Source: Marivivens niveibacter (GTDB lineage: Bacteria; Pseudomonadota; Alphaproteobacteria; Rhodobacterales; Rhodobacteraceae). Taken from it: a stretch of 64,000 bases of DNA. The stretch is from assembly GCF_002150005.2 (NCBI RefSeq), contig NZ_MSPP01000003.1, forward strand, positions 434,001 to 498,000, given 5' to 3'. Below, one piece after another: positions 27,760 to 37,783 of the stretch (position 1 is its first letter; each line of letters starts with the position of its first letter). The position numbers and the translations under genes are program-made. The notes below the pieces were generated by a model. The model was not told the DNA's origin, did not search any database, and worked only from the letters and a program-made list of their open reading frames with translations.

Positions 27760-29085
27760 ATGTTTAAGAAACTGTTGATCCTTCTGTCAGCTATTATTCT
27801 GGCTGGCCCAGTGGCAGCGCAGCCTTTGCGTTTGACCATTACTGATGGTGTGATCGAACCATTGCCCTACGCGTTGCCGTCGTTTGACGCCGAAACCGCA
27901 GGATCCGAGGTGATGGCCGCACAGATCAGCCAAGTGATTGCCGACGATCTGTCCGGCACGGGACTGTTTCGTCAAATCCCATCGTCTGCGTTCATCAGCC
28001 GCCATGTGTTCAACACCACGCCTGCCTATGCGGATTGGCGTGCGATTAATGCTCAGGCGTTGATTACGGGCGCTGTTGCTGTGACCGGTGATCAGGTCGT
28101 TGTGAAATTCCGCCTGTTCGACGTGTTCACGGGCGCTGAAATGGGCGACGGTCAGCAATTGGTTGCCAGCGCCACAGGTAACGGTTGGCGCCGATTGGCC
28201 CACAAGGTTGCAGACCAAGTGTACAGCCGCATCACGGGCGAGGCAGGTTATTTTGATAGCCGCGTCATTTACGTCGCTGAAAGCGGCCCCAAAGATAACC
28301 GCCGCAAGGTCATTTCGATCATGGATTATGATGGGCGCAATGCAGAGCCTTTGACCGCAGGCGGCGACATTGTATTTTCCCCGCGTTTTTCGCCGTCGGG
28401 CGACCGTGTTTTGTATACATCGTTGGTGCCGGGCATCGGGACGAGCATCGTGATGCTGGATGTGAATTCGGCTTCTGCACGGCCCATCACCACTGCGCCT
28501 GGTAACATGGCGTTTTCGCCGCGTTTCAATCGCGACGGAACCAAAGTGATCTATTCCCTAGAAAGCGGCGGTAATACCGATATCTGGATGACCGACATCG
28601 CCTCTGGCCAACATACACGCCTGACCAACGCCCCGTCGATTGAAACCGGACCCAGCTTTTCGCCAGATGGATCGCAGATCGTTTTTGAATCGGATCGTTC
28701 GGGTGGTCAGCAGCTGTACGTCATGTCCGTCAATGGTGGCGAAGCGCGCCGTATCTCATTCGGCGACGGCCGCTATGGTACGCCCGTTTGGTCGCCGCGC
28801 GGTGACATGATCGCCTTTACCAAACAAAACGCGGGCCGTTTCCACATTGGCGTGATGCGCACCGACGGATCGAACGAACGTCTGCTGTCGTCGGCTTCGG
28901 GTGGATATCTGGACGAAAGCCCGACATGGGCGCCGAATGGTCGCGTCATTATGTTCTTCCGCGAAACGCTGGGAGAAAACGGCGGTCCATCGCTCTATTC
29001 GGTTGATATTTCGGGCCGAAACTTGCGTCAGGTTCCGCTGGGCGGTTTTGCCTCTGACCCGTCATGGGGCCCATTGCTACGCTAA
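27760..29085 (+). CDS. tolB: Tol-Pal system beta-propeller protein TolB
   Basis: A 441-residue periplasmic protein. The signal peptide [21 protein letters not shown] is followed by an N-terminal alpha/beta domain and a six-bladed WD40-like propeller (PD40 repeats: [67 protein letters not shown]). It cycles between TolA and Pal at the division site. A 147-base gap separates it from tolA, so it may have its own promoter. Confidence 0.97.
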   Translation: MFKKLLILLSAIILAGPVAAQPLRLTITDGVIEPLPYALPSFDAETAGSEVMAAQISQVIADDLSGTGLFRQIPSSAFISRHVFNTTPAYADWRAINAQALITGAVAVTGDQVVVKFRLFDVFTGAEMGDGQQLVASATGNGWRRLAHKVADQVYSRITGEAGYFDSRVIYVAESGPKDNRRKVISIMDYDGRNAEPLTAGGDIVFSPRFSPSGDRVLYTSLVPGIGTSIVMLDVNSASARPITTAPGNMAFSPRFNRDGTKVIYSLESGGNTDIWMTDIASGQHTRLTNAPSIETGPSFSPDGSQIVFESDRSGGQQLYVMSVNGGEARRISFGDGRYGTPVWSPRGDMIAFTKQNAGRFHIGVMRTDGSNERLLSSASGGYLDESPTWAPNGRVIMFFRETLGENGGPSLYSVDISGRNLRQVPLGGFASDPSWGPLLR

Positions 29086-29162
29086 TCTTTCGGGCGGATT
29101 CCCAACTGGGGCCGCCCGTGTTATAATCTGACCAAGAGCAGTCAAAATTAGGATAAACATCC

Positions 29163-29687
29163 ATGCACACCCTAACCAAAGCCGCAGCGATCATCGCCCT
29201 GATGACCACCGCCGCCTGTACCAATCCAGACCGTTTCGGCGCTGGTAATGCCAACTCTGTCGATTTGAATGCAAATGGCGCTTTTGGCGCGGATGCGATG
29301 AATAATCCGTCCAACCCCAATAGCCCTGCCTATTTTAACCAGACGATCGGTGACCGCGTGTTGTTTGCGGTGGATCAATCCACACTGTCGACCGACGCGA
29401 TGATGACGCTAGACGGTCAGGTCGGTTGGTTGATGGCGAACACAGACTACACTGCTGTGATCGAAGGCCACGCCGACGAACAAGGCACGCGCGAATATAA
29501 CCTTGCATTGGGCGCGCGCCGTGCGAATGCGGTTTACGAATACCTGATTTCCAAAGGTATCCCAGCATCGCGTATCCGTACCATTTCCTATGGTAAAGAA
29601 CGCCCGATCGCGACCTGTGCGCAGGCCGCTTGCTATGAACAAAACCGCCGAGCTGTGACTGTGATCAGCATCGGTTCAATGATGTAA
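29163..29687 (+). CDS. pal: Peptidoglycan-associated lipoprotein Pal
   Basis: A 174-residue lipoprotein. The lipobox is TTAAC with Cys19 as the lipidated residue, followed by an Asn-rich linker and an OmpA-type peptidoglycan-binding domain with the signature YTAVIEGHADEQGTREYNLALGARRANAV. It anchors the outer membrane to the cell wall. Confidence 0.97.
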   Translation: MHTLTKAAAIIALMTTAACTNPDRFGAGNANSVDLNANGAFGADAMNNPSNPNSPAYFNQTIGDRVLFAVDQSTLSTDAMMTLDGQVGWLMANTDYTAVIEGHADEQGTREYNLALGARRANAVYEYLISKGIPASRIRTISYGKERPIATCAQAACYEQNRRAVTVISIGSMM

Positions 29688-29710
29688 TCTGAATTTTGGG
29701 GGCCGTTACA

Positions 29711-30532
29711 ATGCGCAAGGCTTTGCTATCTTTTGCTGTTGCAGTCACGCTGCCGTTTCAGGCCGCGGCGCAGGATCAGACGCTGGCGGATATTCGTCAG
29801 CAGTTAACGGCCCTTTATGTTCAGGTTCAGCAATTAAATACCGAACTATCAACGACAGGGTCCGCCATGGGCGGAGCCTCGGTTGGCGGTTCGGCGTTAG
29901 AACGGTTGAATGCGATTCAGACGGAATTGCAGCGTTTGACCTCAAAAACCGAAGAGCTCGAATTCCAGATCACGCAGGTTGTGCGCGACGGCACCAATCG
30001 TATTGGCGATCTAGAGTTCCGTTTGTGTGAATTGGAACCGAACTGCGATATCGGATCGTTGGGGGACACGCCGTCTTTGGGCGGTGTAGATACGGGTTCG
30101 GCGGCTATTCCAACGCCTGTTACGCCAACGGTGGTTGGTCCACAGTTGGCTGTGGGCGAACAGGCCGATTTTGATGCGGCGAAAACCGCAATGGAAAGCG
30201 GCGATTTCCGAACCGCTGTGTCGGGCTTTGATAATTTTGTAATGGCGTACCCCGGTAGCCCTTTGGCGCAAGAGGCCCATTACCTAAGCGGCGAAGCGTA
30301 TGAATCTTTGGGTGAAGTGACGAACGCGGCCCGCGCGTATTTGGGCAGCTTTTCGGCAGATCCCGCAGGGGCAATCGCGCCTGATGCGTTATTCAAACTG
30401 GGCTTTTCGTTAGGAGCGTTGGGTCAGACCCAAGACGCCTGTACGACCCTGATGCAGGTTGGCGTGCGGTTCCCGAATACTGATGCCGCTTTGGATGCTC
30501 AAAGCGCGATGCGCAATTTCGGATGTTCCTAG
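29711..30532 (+). CDS. cpoB: Tol-Pal associated protein CpoB (YbgF)
   Basis: A 273-residue periplasmic protein. The signal peptide MRKALLSFAVAVTLPFQAAAQ is followed by a coiled coil (QQLTALYVQVQQLNTELS, RLNAIQTELQRLTSKTEEL), which forms the trimeric stalk, and C-terminal TPRs (SGDFRTAVSGFDNFVMAYPGSPLAQEAHYLSGEAYESLG). CpoB couples peptidoglycan synthesis and outer-membrane constriction. The ATG at 29711 gives the expected signal peptide. Its stop overlaps the tilS start region. Confidence 0.93.
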   Translation: MRKALLSFAVAVTLPFQAAAQDQTLADIRQQLTALYVQVQQLNTELSTTGSAMGGASVGGSALERLNAIQTELQRLTSKTEELEFQITQVVRDGTNRIGDLEFRLCELEPNCDIGSLGDTPSLGGVDTGSAAIPTPVTPTVVGPQLAVGEQADFDAAKTAMESGDFRTAVSGFDNFVMAYPGSPLAQEAHYLSGEAYESLGEVTNAARAYLGSFSADPAGAIAPDALFKLGFSLGALGQTQDACTTLMQVGVRFPNTDAALDAQSAMRNFGCS

Positions 30533-31797
30533 ATCATGAATGGTTGATGCAGCAGGGGCCTGACGCCATGCTGCTGCACGCCGTCGGAACGGCATTTGCG
30601 CGGCGACCAGATACGGTCGCCGTTGCGGTATCTGGTGGCGGCGATTCAATGGCGTTGTTGGATTTGGCGATCCGTGCAGCCGCCCAACAAAACCAAACGG
30701 TGCTGGCTGTCACGGTCGATCACGGATTGCGACCCGAAGCCGCTGATGAAGCTCGCATGGTCGCCACATTCTGCGCCGAACGGGGTATCCACCATGACAC
30801 GTTGCGATGGGACGGGCAGGCCGATGGTAACCTCATGGCTGCCGCGCGCGAGGCCCGATATCGCCTGATCGCCAAATGGGCACGGGATCACGATTGCGCG
30901 CATGTCGTTCTGGGCCACACTCAAGATGACGAGGCCGAAACATTTCTGATGTCTTTGGCGCGCGGGGCGGGTGTAAACGGTCTGGCGGGTATGGATCTTT
31001 TCCCTACGTACGGTAGGGTCCAATGGCGGCGCCCATTGATGTCCGTGTCGCGGGCAGAACTGCGCGAATATCTGATGCGTCGCAACATCGGTTGGGTCGA
31101 TGATCCGACGAATGACAACGATAAATATCTGCGCGTGCGCACCCGCAAATTATTGCCGCAGCTCGACGCCATCGGCCTGAACGCTGGCCAGATTTCATCC
31201 TCTGTTCACGCTATGAAAATGGCGCGCAGCGCGTTGGAATATTACACCATCAAAGAGGCAGAGGAGCACGTCGTCGTCACGGGCGGTGATGTGACATTGC
31301 CGCGAAATTTCAATCGGGTGATGCCAGTTGAAATTCAACGGCGGCTTTGGGTTGCGATTTTGCAGTGGATCGGCGGCGGGCAATATGCGCCGCGCACTTC
31401 GGCGCTGTTTGAATTGGATACGGCGATTTTGGACGGGCGAAACCACACGCTGAACGGCTGCGCGATCATCGTGAAAGATGACAAAATCCATGTGACGCGC
31501 GAATTGAATGCCGTGCACGATCTGACATGCCCAACCGATGAAATTTGGGACCGTCGCTGGCGATTGGACGGACCGCATGACCCTGCATTGACCATCGCAC
31601 CGGTTGGCGAACTGGGGATTCGCCAGTTAGATGACTGGCGGGCGGCAGGTTTTTCCCGTGCATCGATTATTTCGTCACCTGCCATTTGGGATGAAAAAAC
31701 GCTAATTGCTGCACCATTGGCTGGTTTTAATGACAATTGGACGGCGCAGATCGTCGCGCCATGGCATCCTGTTGCGAAACACGCATTGAACCTCTGA
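30523..31797 (+). CDS. tilS: tRNA(Ile)-lysidine synthase TilS
   Basis: A 424-residue PP-loop ATPase that attaches lysine to C34 of the CAU-anticodon tRNA(Ile), giving it AUA specificity. The PP-loop is SGGGDS at residues 37-42, and GHTQDDEAETFLMSLARGAG and RRPLMSVSRAELREYL are further family signatures. The 5' end is uncertain: the ATG at 30523 overlaps cpoB by ten bases, and ATGs further in at 30547 and 30568 are in frame. No clear Shine-Dalgarno decides. Confidence 0.92.
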   Translation: MFLDHEWLMQQGPDAMLLHAVGTAFARRPDTVAVAVSGGGDSMALLDLAIRAAAQQNQTVLAVTVDHGLRPEAADEARMVATFCAERGIHHDTLRWDGQADGNLMAAAREARYRLIAKWARDHDCAHVVLGHTQDDEAETFLMSLARGAGVNGLAGMDLFPTYGRVQWRRPLMSVSRAELREYLMRRNIGWVDDPTNDNDKYLRVRTRKLLPQLDAIGLNAGQISSSVHAMKMARSALEYYTIKEAEEHVVVTGGDVTLPRNFNRVMPVEIQRRLWVAILQWIGGGQYAPRTSALFELDTAILDGRNHTLNGCAIIVKDDKIHVTRELNAVHDLTCPTDEIWDRRWRLDGPHDPALTIAPVGELGIRQLDDWRAAGFSRASIISSPAIWDEKTLIAAPLAGFNDNWTAQIVAPWHPVAKHALNL

Positions 31798-31813
31798 CAT
31801 TACTGCCTATTTT

Positions 31814-31870
31814 AAGGGGAAATCTGCCACCAGCCGAACTGGTGGCATGAACGTCAGAGGAGTCCCCCTT
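31814..31870 (+). promoter_or_regulatory. Structured 5' leader of ftsH
   Basis: Between tilS and ftsH lies a perfect 8-bp stem GCCACCAG (31826-31833) / CTGGTGGC (31839-31846) with a 5-base loop and no T run behind it. An outer pairing AAGGGG (31814-31819) with CCCCTT (31865-31870) would enclose the hairpin and the GAGGAG ribosome-binding site and include the first two bases of the TTG start codon. Seen by eye; its stability is not calculated. Confidence 0.4.
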
Positions 31871-33767
31871 GGGCAACGCACGCAATATCGTATTTTGGGT
31901 CGTCCTGTTTTTGCTGGTCGTCTCGCTTTTCAACGTATTCTCGTCGGGTACGTCGAGCCTGCAATCCACAACACAGAGCTATTCGGATTTCATCCAAGCA
32001 GTTGAGAACGACGAAGTTCAGTCAGTTACGCTGGACGGTGAAAAAGTGTTCTATACTGGCACCGACAGCCGCGAATATCTGACCATTCGTCCAGATGACG
32101 CCGAAGTGACCGCGCTGTTGATCGCGAATGACATTCCAGTCACGGCTGATGCACAGGAACAATCCACGTTCCAAGCGATCCTTTTGTCGCTGTTGCCATT
32201 CCTGCTGCTGATCGGTGTGTGGATCTATTTCATGAACCGCATGCAGGGCGGTGGCCGTGGCGGTGCGATGGGTTTTGGTAAATCCAAGGCGAAATTGCTG
32301 ACCGAAAAACATGGTCGCGTTACCTTTGACGATGTTGCTGGCATTGATGAAGCCAAAGAAGAGCTGCAAGAGATTGTAGAGTTCCTGCGCAACCCGCAAA
32401 AATTCAGCCGTTTGGGCGGTAAGATCCCTAAAGGCGCATTGCTGGTAGGCCCTCCAGGTACTGGTAAAACATTGCTAGCACGCGCGATTGCGGGCGAAGC
32501 AGGCGTTCCGTTCTTTACCATTTCGGGTTCCGACTTTGTTGAAATGTTCGTGGGTGTTGGTGCGTCCCGTGTCCGCGACATGTTTGAACAGGCGAAAAAG
32601 AACGCGCCATGTATCGTTTTCATCGATGAAATCGACGCTGTGGGCCGCGCTCGTGGTCAGGGTTACGGCGGCGGTAACGACGAACGCGAACAGACGTTGA
32701 ACCAGTTGCTGGTTGAAATGGACGGCTTTGAAGCGAACGAAGGCGTGATCATCGTTGCGGCAACCAACCGCCGTGACGTTCTGGACCCTGCGTTGCTGCG
32801 TCCAGGCCGTTTCGACCGTCAGGTCACCGTTCCGAACCCAGACATCAAAGGCCGTGAAAAAATTCTGGCAGTCCACGCCAAGAAAACCCCATTGGGCCCA
32901 GATGTGGACCTGCGTATTATCGCACGTGGTTCCCCCGGTTTTTCGGGTGCTGATCTGGCAAACCTAGTGAACGAGGCCGCGTTGATGGCCGCACGTGTTG
33001 GCCGCCGTTTCGTCACCATGGTCGATTTTGAAAACGCCAAGGATAAGGTGATGATGGGCGCAGAACGTCGTTCGATGGTTCTGACACCTGATCAAAAAGA
33101 AAAAACCGCTTACCACGAGGCTGGCCACGCTGTTGTTGGTCTGGCTCTGCCGGAATGTGATCCTGTTTATAAGGCGACGATCATTCCACGCGGTGGTGCG
33201 TTGGGTATGGTTGTGTCCTTGCCTGAAATGGATCGCCTGAACTGGCACAAATCCGAATGTCAGCAAAAACTGGCTATGACGATGGCGGGTAAAGCGGCCG
33301 AGATTATCAAATACGGCGCTGATCACGTATCGAACGGCCCAGCAGGCGACATTCAGCAGGCCAGCCAATTGGCCCGCGCGATGGTTCTACGTTGGGGTAT
33401 GTCGGACAAGATCGGTAACGTCGATTATTCCGAAGCCGCCGAAGGCTATTCGGGTAACACCGCTGGTTTCTCGGTTTCTGCACAAACCAAAGAGCTGATC
33501 GAGGAAGAAGTTCGCAACTTTATCCAAGAAGGCTACGACACCGCCTATCGCATCCTGACTGAACAGAATGCCGAATGGGAACGTCTGGCCGAAGGTCTGT
33601 TGGAATACGAAACTCTGACAGGTGCCGAAATCCAACGCGTGATGAAGGGCGAACCGCCCCAAGGCGATGGCAAAGAGGAAGAAGACACCTCTGTCACTCA
33701 TATGCCGACGGTCGGCAAAAAGGCGAAACCAGCTGCCGAAGAGCAGCCAGAGGAGCCTAAAGAGTGA
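31869..33767 (+). CDS. ftsH: ATP-dependent zinc metalloprotease FtsH
   Basis: A 632-residue membrane AAA+ protease. Two N-terminal helices flank a short periplasmic domain; Walker A is at residues 194-201 (GPPGTGKT), the central pore loop is in [18 protein letters not shown], the second region of homology is in [19 protein letters not shown], and the zinc site is HEAGH at residues 416-420 with the third ligand Asp in the later [11 protein letters not shown]. Translation starts at TTG, with GAGGAG at 31857-31862. It degrades membrane and short-lived cytosolic proteins, and is cotranscribed with or downstream of tilS. Confidence 0.97.
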   Translation: MGNARNIVFWVVLFLLVVSLFNVFSSGTSSLQSTTQSYSDFIQAVENDEVQSVTLDGEKVFYTGTDSREYLTIRPDDAEVTALLIANDIPVTADAQEQSTFQAILLSLLPFLLLIGVWIYFMNRMQGGGRGGAMGFGKSKAKLLTEKHGRVTFDDVAGIDEAKEELQEIVEFLRNPQKFSRLGGKIPKGALLVGPPGTGKTLLARAIAGEAGVPFFTISGSDFVEMFVGVGASRVRDMFEQAKKNAPCIVFIDEIDAVGRARGQGYGGGNDEREQTLNQLLVEMDGFEANEGVIIVAATNRRDVLDPALLRPGRFDRQVTVPNPDIKGREKILAVHAKKTPLGPDVDLRIIARGSPGFSGADLANLVNEAALMAARVGRRFVTMVDFENAKDKVMMGAERRSMVLTPDQKEKTAYHEAGHAVVGLALPECDPVYKATIIPRGGALGMVVSLPEMDRLNWHKSECQQKLAMTMAGKAAEIIKYGADHVSNGPAGDIQQASQLARAMVLRWGMSDKIGNVDYSEAAEGYSGNTAGFSVSAQTKELIEEEVRNFIQEGYDTAYRILTEQNAEWERLAEGLLEYETLTGAEIQRVMKGEPPQGDGKEEEDTSVTHMPTVGKKAKPAAEEQPEEPKE

Positions 33768-34546
33768 GCCCCGCTCAATCAAAAGATTGGAACCCCGAAA
33801 CCTACGCAAGGTTTCGGGGTTTGCGTTTGCGCCCTGCGATTGACCTGATCCACCAAGTCGGCGTGATCCCTGAGGGCGATATTATTGACCTTGGCTGCGG
33901 TAATGGCGCCGTGGGCGAGGCGTTGGCCGAACGGTTCGACGGCCACAAACTGATTGGCGTCGATAGTTCTGAGGCGATGTTGGTTAAGGCATCCGAAACG
34001 CGCAACTACGATGATTTGGTGCATGCCGACATCACGCACTATCAGCCCAGCAAACCGCCTGCGGTCATATTTTCCAATGCCGCGCTGAACTGGTTGCCTG
34101 ACCATGAAACGTTGATGCCGATGATTGCAGGTCAATTGGCGGAGGGCGGCGTTTTGGCTGTCCAAATGCCGGGGCAGCACGACGGGCCTAGCCACGCGTT
34201 GGCGCGGTCGGTCGCCGTTGAGATGTTCCCAGATCGGTTCGCGGATGGCGGCTGGAACGCAGATGTTCTGGACCCTGCTGATTATTATCGTATCCTGTCG
34301 CCGCATGGCGACGTGACCGCGTGGGAAACGTCTTACCTGCAACCGCTTGCCCCAGCCGAAGGTCATCCCGTGCGCCATTTCACGCAGTCTACGTATCTGC
34401 GGCCAATTATGGCGAAGATGGATGAAACCGAACAGGCCGATTATCTGCAACGGTATGAAGCCGCACTGCATTCGGCGTATCCTTTGGCGGATGACGGATC
34501 GGCCATGTTCACGTTCCGCCGCGTATTCTTTGTACTGAGAAGATAA
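33764..34546 (+). CDS. tam: Trans-aconitate 2-methyltransferase
   Basis: A 260-residue SAM-dependent methyltransferase. Motif I is [19 protein letters not shown], then [32 protein letters not shown] and [14 protein letters not shown] are strong Tam-like segments. It esterifies trans-aconitate, an aconitase inhibitor formed from cis-aconitate. It starts at a GTG overlapping the ftsH stop (GTGA), so translation is coupled; the stop is directly followed by the next ATG. Confidence 0.9.
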   Translation: MSPAQSKDWNPETYARFRGLRLRPAIDLIHQVGVIPEGDIIDLGCGNGAVGEALAERFDGHKLIGVDSSEAMLVKASETRNYDDLVHADITHYQPSKPPAVIFSNAALNWLPDHETLMPMIAGQLAEGGVLAVQMPGQHDGPSHALARSVAVEMFPDRFADGGWNADVLDPADYYRILSPHGDVTAWETSYLQPLAPAEGHPVRHFTQSTYLRPIMAKMDETEQADYLQRYEAALHSAYPLADDGSAMFTFRRVFFVLRR

Positions 34547-35146
34547 ATGCCCGCCCTGAAACGTACCGATTATACCGCCCGCATTGTGCATCTGGGCTAT
34601 ATGCCCGCCACGTCTGACGATAGCGGATTGGTGGAATCCCATGCGCTGGACGCTATGACGCTCGAATTTGGTGGCAACCGCCAAGACGCGCATTTCGGCA
34701 TCACCCGCCCATCGTGCAGCCGCGTTACTCAGCAATATGAACGTGGCACCGAAATCGGCAATGTGCGGCAGCTGTCCATTTTGTCCGCCGAAGAAATGGC
34801 TCAGATCGCTGGCGGTTTGGATTTGGCGCAGCTGGATCCGCTGTGGTTGGGCGCGTCAATCGTGATCGAAGGCATTCCCGATTTCAGCCACACCCCGCCG
34901 TCATCGCGCCTGCAATGCGAACGCACGGGCGCGACGGTCGTGATTGATATGCAGAACCGTCCCTGTCATGTGGTTGCGAAAACCATTGAACAGGTCGAAC
35001 CGGGCCATGGCAAATCGTTCAAGTCCAAAGCGAACGGAAAACGCGGCGTGACGGCGTGGGTTGAGCGCCCCGGTGATCTAGTGCTGGGCGACTCGCTGCG
35101 GCTGCATGTTCCAGACCAACGGGCTTGGGCGCCGACTTTGCTGTGA
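34547..35146 (+). CDS. MOSC domain protein
   Basis: A 199-residue MOSC-type protein. [26 protein letters not shown]-like opening (metal-cofactor sulfurase C-terminal fold), then [39 protein letters not shown] with the conserved Cys, and [23 protein letters not shown] at the end. MOSC domains bind or transfer the sulfur or molybdenum ligand of molybdoenzymes; the substrate here is unknown. The ATG follows the tam stop without a gap. Confidence 0.9.
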   Translation: MPALKRTDYTARIVHLGYMPATSDDSGLVESHALDAMTLEFGGNRQDAHFGITRPSCSRVTQQYERGTEIGNVRQLSILSAEEMAQIAGGLDLAQLDPLWLGASIVIEGIPDFSHTPPSSRLQCERTGATVVIDMQNRPCHVVAKTIEQVEPGHGKSFKSKANGKRGVTAWVERPGDLVLGDSLRLHVPDQRAWAPTLL

Positions 35147-35186
35147 ATTCGCGTTCCTATCGGCGGAATTCGTTCCTTATCGGTCG
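35146..35186 (+). repeat. Imperfect tandem repeat upstream of folD
   Basis: AATTCGCGTTCCTATCGGCG (35146-35165) is repeated as AATTCGTTCCTTATCGGTCG (35167-35186), a 21-base period, two helical turns. It begins at the MOSC stop codon, 130 bases upstream of the folD start. It could bind a dimeric regulator. Confidence 0.45.
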
Positions 35187-35315
35187 CATTCACGTAGATA
35201 TTGCGCATTTAAATTACCTAGCGTAGCGCCAACAGAGGGGGCGGGGCTGTGCTTTGGCCCCAATACGGTGTACGAGGCCCGCAAAAGCGTGGACATCAGC
35301 AAAGGGGATTGGCCG

Positions 35316-36209
35316 ATGACAGCCAAGGTGATCGACGGCAAAGCGTTCGCAGCAACCGTTCGGGAAAAGGTCGCAGGCCATGTGGCCCGCCTGAAAGAGG
35401 AACACGGTATCACTCCGGGTTTGGCGGTGGTTCTGGTTGGCGAAGATCCAGCAAGCCAGGTTTACGTGCGGTCGAAAGGCAAACAGACCATCGAAGCAGG
35501 CATGAATTCCTATGAATACAAACTGCCAGCCGAAACGACCGAAGACGAACTGCTGGCTGTTGTCGAAAAACTGAACAACGATCCACAAGTCCACGGTATT
35601 CTGGTTCAGCTGCCTTTGCCGAACCACATGAATTCCGATCTGGTGATCAACGCGATTGATCCTGCCAAAGACGTTGATGGGTTCCACATTTCAAACGTAG
35701 GTCTGTTGGGCACGGGGCAGAAATCGATGGTGCCTTGCACGCCGCTGGGCTGTTTGATGATGCTGCGTGATCACCACGGGTCGCTGTCGGGTCTGAACGC
35801 CGTTGTCGTGGGCCGTTCGAACATCGTGGGCAAACCGATGGCGCAACTGCTGCTGGGCGATAGCTGTACCGTGACCATCGCGCACAGCCGCACCAAAAAT
35901 ATCCAAGACATTGTGCGCAGCGCCGACATCGTTGTCGCCGCCGTTGGCCGCCCAGAAATGGTGACAGGCGATTGGATCAAACCGGGCGCGACTGTGATCG
36001 ACGTAGGCATCAACCGCATCGATGCAGGCGAAGGCAAAACCAAACTGGTTGGCGATTGCGAATACTCATCCTGCGCCGAAGTCGCTGGCGCTATCACCCC
36101 CGTACCGGGCGGTGTTGGCCCGATGACCATTGCCTGCCTCTTGGCAAATACAGTCACGGCCTGTTGCCGCGCAAATGGTCTACCAGAGCCGAAAGGCCTG
36201 ACTGCGTAA
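35316..36209 (+). CDS. folD: Bifunctional methylenetetrahydrofolate dehydrogenase/cyclohydrolase
   Basis: A 297-residue enzyme that interconverts 5,10-methylene- and 10-formyl-tetrahydrofolate with NADP. The [15 protein letters not shown] segment carries the catalytic Lys of the YxxxK motif, [12 protein letters not shown] is the QLPLP substrate loop, and [15 protein letters not shown] is the dinucleotide-binding loop. The ATG at 35316 has AAAGGGGA upstream; an open frame upstream is not needed. Flanked by a tandem repeat and a terminator. Confidence 0.96.
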   Translation: MTAKVIDGKAFAATVREKVAGHVARLKEEHGITPGLAVVLVGEDPASQVYVRSKGKQTIEAGMNSYEYKLPAETTEDELLAVVEKLNNDPQVHGILVQLPLPNHMNSDLVINAIDPAKDVDGFHISNVGLLGTGQKSMVPCTPLGCLMMLRDHHGSLSGLNAVVVGRSNIVGKPMAQLLLGDSCTVTIAHSRTKNIQDIVRSADIVVAAVGRPEMVTGDWIKPGATVIDVGINRIDAGEGKTKLVGDCEYSSCAEVAGAITPVPGGVGPMTIACLLANTVTACCRANGLPEPKGLTA

Positions 36210-36216
36210 ATTACGT

Positions 36217-36246
36217 AACGGCGCTACACTCTAGCGCCGTTTTTTT
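36217..36246 (+). terminator. Rho-independent terminator of folD
   Basis: The stem AACGGCGCT / AGCGCCGTT with loop ACACTCT is followed by TTTTT. It lies directly behind the folD stop. Confidence 0.88.
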
Positions 36247-36348
36247 CACTGTTCACAATCTAAAGTTTAATTGCGACACTCGGCTGGTGTTGGTTGCCCG
36301 TAGTATTTTGTTTGATCATCCCTAGCCAAACTGTTCGAGTTATAGCCA

Positions 36349-37128
36349 ATGGATCGTCAAGAACCGAATTTACCCATTCTGTTTATGGGGATTGGCACCG
36401 GTTTAACCGTGTTGCTGGCCTTTCTGGGGCCTTTTGATACCTACAGCGACTTTAGTTTCGGTCGCCGTCTGTTCAGCTGGGGCGTTATTGTTGCGCTGTC
36501 GATGGGGGGCGTCTATGCCTTGCGCCGTTTTTTCGCGGAACGGATTGACCATTTCGTTCTACGCGAACTGGTGGTTTTCGCGTTGTTCAGCCCGATTGTC
36601 AGCGCCGCGTCGTGGGTATTGTTTTTACGGGATCAGGAAACGGATTCAATCTGGCAAAATAGCCCACTGTTTGTTGTTAAAGTCTTTGCCATCGCGATCA
36701 CCGTTGCCTTTGTCCGGCATTCGATTACCGCTGGCTTGGGGCTGATCCATCCATGGCAAAAGATTGACGAACAGCCGCGTCTATTTGATCGGCTAACAGA
36801 ACGCGGCGATGCCGATCTGATTTACCTAAGCAGCGACGATCACTATGTGATTGCGGGCTATTCAAATGGTCAAAGCGAACGCGTTCTTATTCGGATGGCT
36901 GATGCGATAGCCGAGCTGGACGATTACAAAGGCCTAAGGGTCCACCGCAGCCACTGGGTCAATGTAGCCGCAATTGACGGGTTTGGCCGAAAATCTGGCC
37001 GCGAATATCTGGTTATGACAACTGGTGATCTGGTGCCTGTTTCGCGCAGTTATCGTGACAGCGTGTTGGCTTTGTCACCGCAAGACGTGGACATTACAAA
37101 GGAACGGCTAGACATAGCCGCCCAGTAA
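36349..37128 (+). CDS. Membrane-anchored LytTR DNA-binding regulator
   Basis: A 259-residue protein with four N-terminal membrane helices (about residues 9-27, 40-60, 70-93 and 103-127) and a C-terminal LytTR domain from about residue 150 (LIYLSSDDHYVIAGYS, LRVHRSHWVNVAAIDGF, GDLVPVSRSYRDSV). LytTR domains bind DNA direct repeats. It probably senses a membrane or small-molecule signal directly, without a kinase partner. No target operon is adjacent. Its 3' end overlaps the convergent pdeM gene by 35 bases. Confidence 0.88.
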   Translation: MDRQEPNLPILFMGIGTGLTVLLAFLGPFDTYSDFSFGRRLFSWGVIVALSMGGVYALRRFFAERIDHFVLRELVVFALFSPIVSAASWVLFLRDQETDSIWQNSPLFVVKVFAIAITVAFVRHSITAGLGLIHPWQKIDEQPRLFDRLTERGDADLIYLSSDDHYVIAGYSNGQSERVLIRMADAIAELDDYKGLRVHRSHWVNVAAIDGFGRKSGREYLVMTTGDLVPVSRSYRDSVLALSPQDVDITKERLDIAAQ

Positions 37129-37741
37129 CGACCGCAAAGGCGCGTTGGTCAAATAGCGGCCGAATTGGGTCTTTGGTCGCGGGAATGCCCCCCGTGTAGG
37201 TGCCATATGCAGGCATGATCAAACGGCGATCATCATAAACGAAACAGGGGCGCGGTGCGCCTGTGATCGCATGTTTTGGATGGTAGTGGCCTGACACTTC
37301 GCCAGCTTCGGTAGTTTCCTCGGCAATGTGGCGGAAGGTCAGATTGCCAACCCGTGTTTCCGCGACGTATTCCCCGCCCAGCTCAACTGGGCCCGCGTCA
37401 TGGTTGCCCGCGATCCAAATCCATTCGCGGCCCGCCTGCATCCGCGCAAGCCACAGTTTTTCGGCGTCGCCCATGTGTTCGATGGCTTCGACATCATCGA
37501 AACTATCACCCAAACAGATCACCCGCGCTGGCGCCAGATCTGTCAGGTCCTGATCCAGACGGGTCAGCGTGTCGCGGGTTTCATAGGGCGGCAGCAAAGC
37601 GCGGCCCTTGCGCGCAAACCGTTCCGATTTGCACAGGTGCAGGTCTGACACGATCAGCGTTTGGTCCGCCGCGATCCACAATCCGCCCGATGGCAGAGCC
37701 GTCAGTTCGGTTTCGCAAAAGGTAAAAATATGGGTCGTCAT
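37094..37741 (-). CDS. pdeM: Ligase-associated DNA damage response endonuclease PdeM
   Basis: A 215-residue calcineurin-like metallophosphoesterase. Metal-binding motifs are visible in order: SDLHL, GDSFDD, GNHD and the GHYHPK motif. PdeM sits in the cluster of ligase-associated repair genes with the DEXH helicase upstream on the same strand (42-base gap). The ATG at 37741 leaves the NH2-terminus MTTHIFTFCETEL; an upstream ATG at 37777 is in frame. The ATP-dependent ligase and exonuclease partners are not in this window. Metal dependence and nuclease activity are family knowledge. Confidence 0.9.
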   Translation of the reverse strand: MTTHIFTFCETELTALPSGGLWIAADQTLIVSDLHLCKSERFARKGRALLPPYETRDTLTRLDQDLTDLAPARVICLGDSFDDVEAIEHMGDAEKLWLARMQAGREWIWIAGNHDAGPVELGGEYVAETRVGNLTFRHIAEETTEAGEVSGHYHPKHAITGAPRPCFVYDDRRLIMPAYGTYTGGIPATKDPIRPLFDQRAFAVVTGRLCLAVPL

Positions 37742-37783
37742 GGGCGTTTCTTTGGCCCCGACCGCAGGCAGGGTCAACCCCCG

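Noticed and set aside
33779-34735. 318-codon minus-strand frame over tam
   Set aside because: Shadow of the methyltransferase gene; no motif or ribosome-binding site.
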